50,058 bases of DNA, from assembly GCA_020161795.1 (NCBI GenBank), contig JAIUOR010000023.1, positions 1 to 50,058 of the forward strand, in the 5' to 3' direction. This document shows positions 50,033 to 50,058 of the stretch, one piece after another. Both the position numbers and the translations under genes were made by a program. The notes under the pieces were generated by a model, which was not told where the DNA came from, did no database searches, and saw nothing but the letters and a program-made list of their open reading frames with translations. Positions within the stretch are counted from its first letter, which is position 1, and every line of letters begins with the position of its first letter. The DNA is from Actinomycetota bacterium (lineage in GTDB: Bacteria > Actinomycetota > Actinomycetes > Propionibacteriales > Propionibacteriaceae).

Positions 50033-50055
50033 TTGTGCCCTTGTGAGGGGCACAA
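50033..50055 (+). terminator. Terminator hairpin after tRNA-Pro
   Basis: TTGTGCCC (50033-50040) pairs perfectly with GGGCACAA (50048-50055) around a 7-base loop. The following sequence starts with TTC and is cut by the window end, so a T-tract cannot be confirmed. Confidence 0.7.
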
Positions 50056-50058
50056 TTC

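Overview
This window is a dense, high-GC stretch of an actinobacterial chromosome. About 45 protein genes are nearly all on the + strand, and there is one tRNA. The actinobacterial integration host factor (mIHF), the helicase-less PriA, the GICFGNQ-type CarA, the DUF222/HNH protein and the TANNNT leaderless promoters all fit Actinobacteria. The gene content suggests Propionibacteriales, possibly Propionibacteriaceae; the family placement is inference. No IS element, prophage, CRISPR array or rRNA is visible, and no intergenic gap exceeds about 170 bases.

Layout. 1-1422: the end of a secreted repeat protein, then two small envelope-associated proteins. 1484-10776: the classic actinobacterial backbone alaS-ruvX-mltG-(aroE position)-aroC-aroK-aroB-efp-nusB. 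Here a second mltG stands where aroE is usually found, and aroK has lost several substrate-binding residues. 10782-13647: three uncharacterised membrane-anchored proteins occupy the place where bldD/pyrR/pyrB/pyrC normally lie. 13765-28140: carA-carB-pyrD-pyrF, mihF-gmk-rpoZ-coaBC-metK, then priA-fmt-rsmB, in the usual order. 28150-34684: a sugar or polyol island containing a divergent ROK regulator, an ABC transporter (binding protein, permease, ATPase), an SDR dehydrogenase and a xylulokinase-type kinase. It sits between rsmB and rpe, which are neighbours in many actinobacteria. 34690-45231: rpe, a PAC2 protein (minus strand), metH, an orphan peptide-type binding lipoprotein, trmI, tyrA, cmk and der. 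45236-49799: a LuxR-type regulator divergent from an FAD oxidoreductase, then a DUF222/HNH protein and a CoA-binding protein on the minus strand. 49954-50058: tRNA-Pro(GGG) with a terminator hairpin.

How the genes work together. The core genes cover translation (alaS, efp, fmt, tRNA-Pro), transcription (nusB, rpoZ), chorismate and tyrosine synthesis (aroB, aroC, tyrA), late and early pyrimidine steps (carAB, pyrD, pyrF), nucleotide kinases (gmk, cmk), CoA synthesis (coaBC), the methionine/SAM cycle (metK, metH) and cell-wall glycan trimming (two mltG). The island is predicted to import a pentitol or related sugar, oxidise it to a ketose, phosphorylate it to xylulose-5-phosphate and pass it to Rpe. 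A recurring feature is a -10 hexamer placed exactly 6-7 bases before a start codon (ten genes), which points to leaderless transcription. The best candidates for new biology are the membrane-protein trio (10782-13647), the altered shikimate kinase together with the missing aroE, and the island with its ROK operator cluster.
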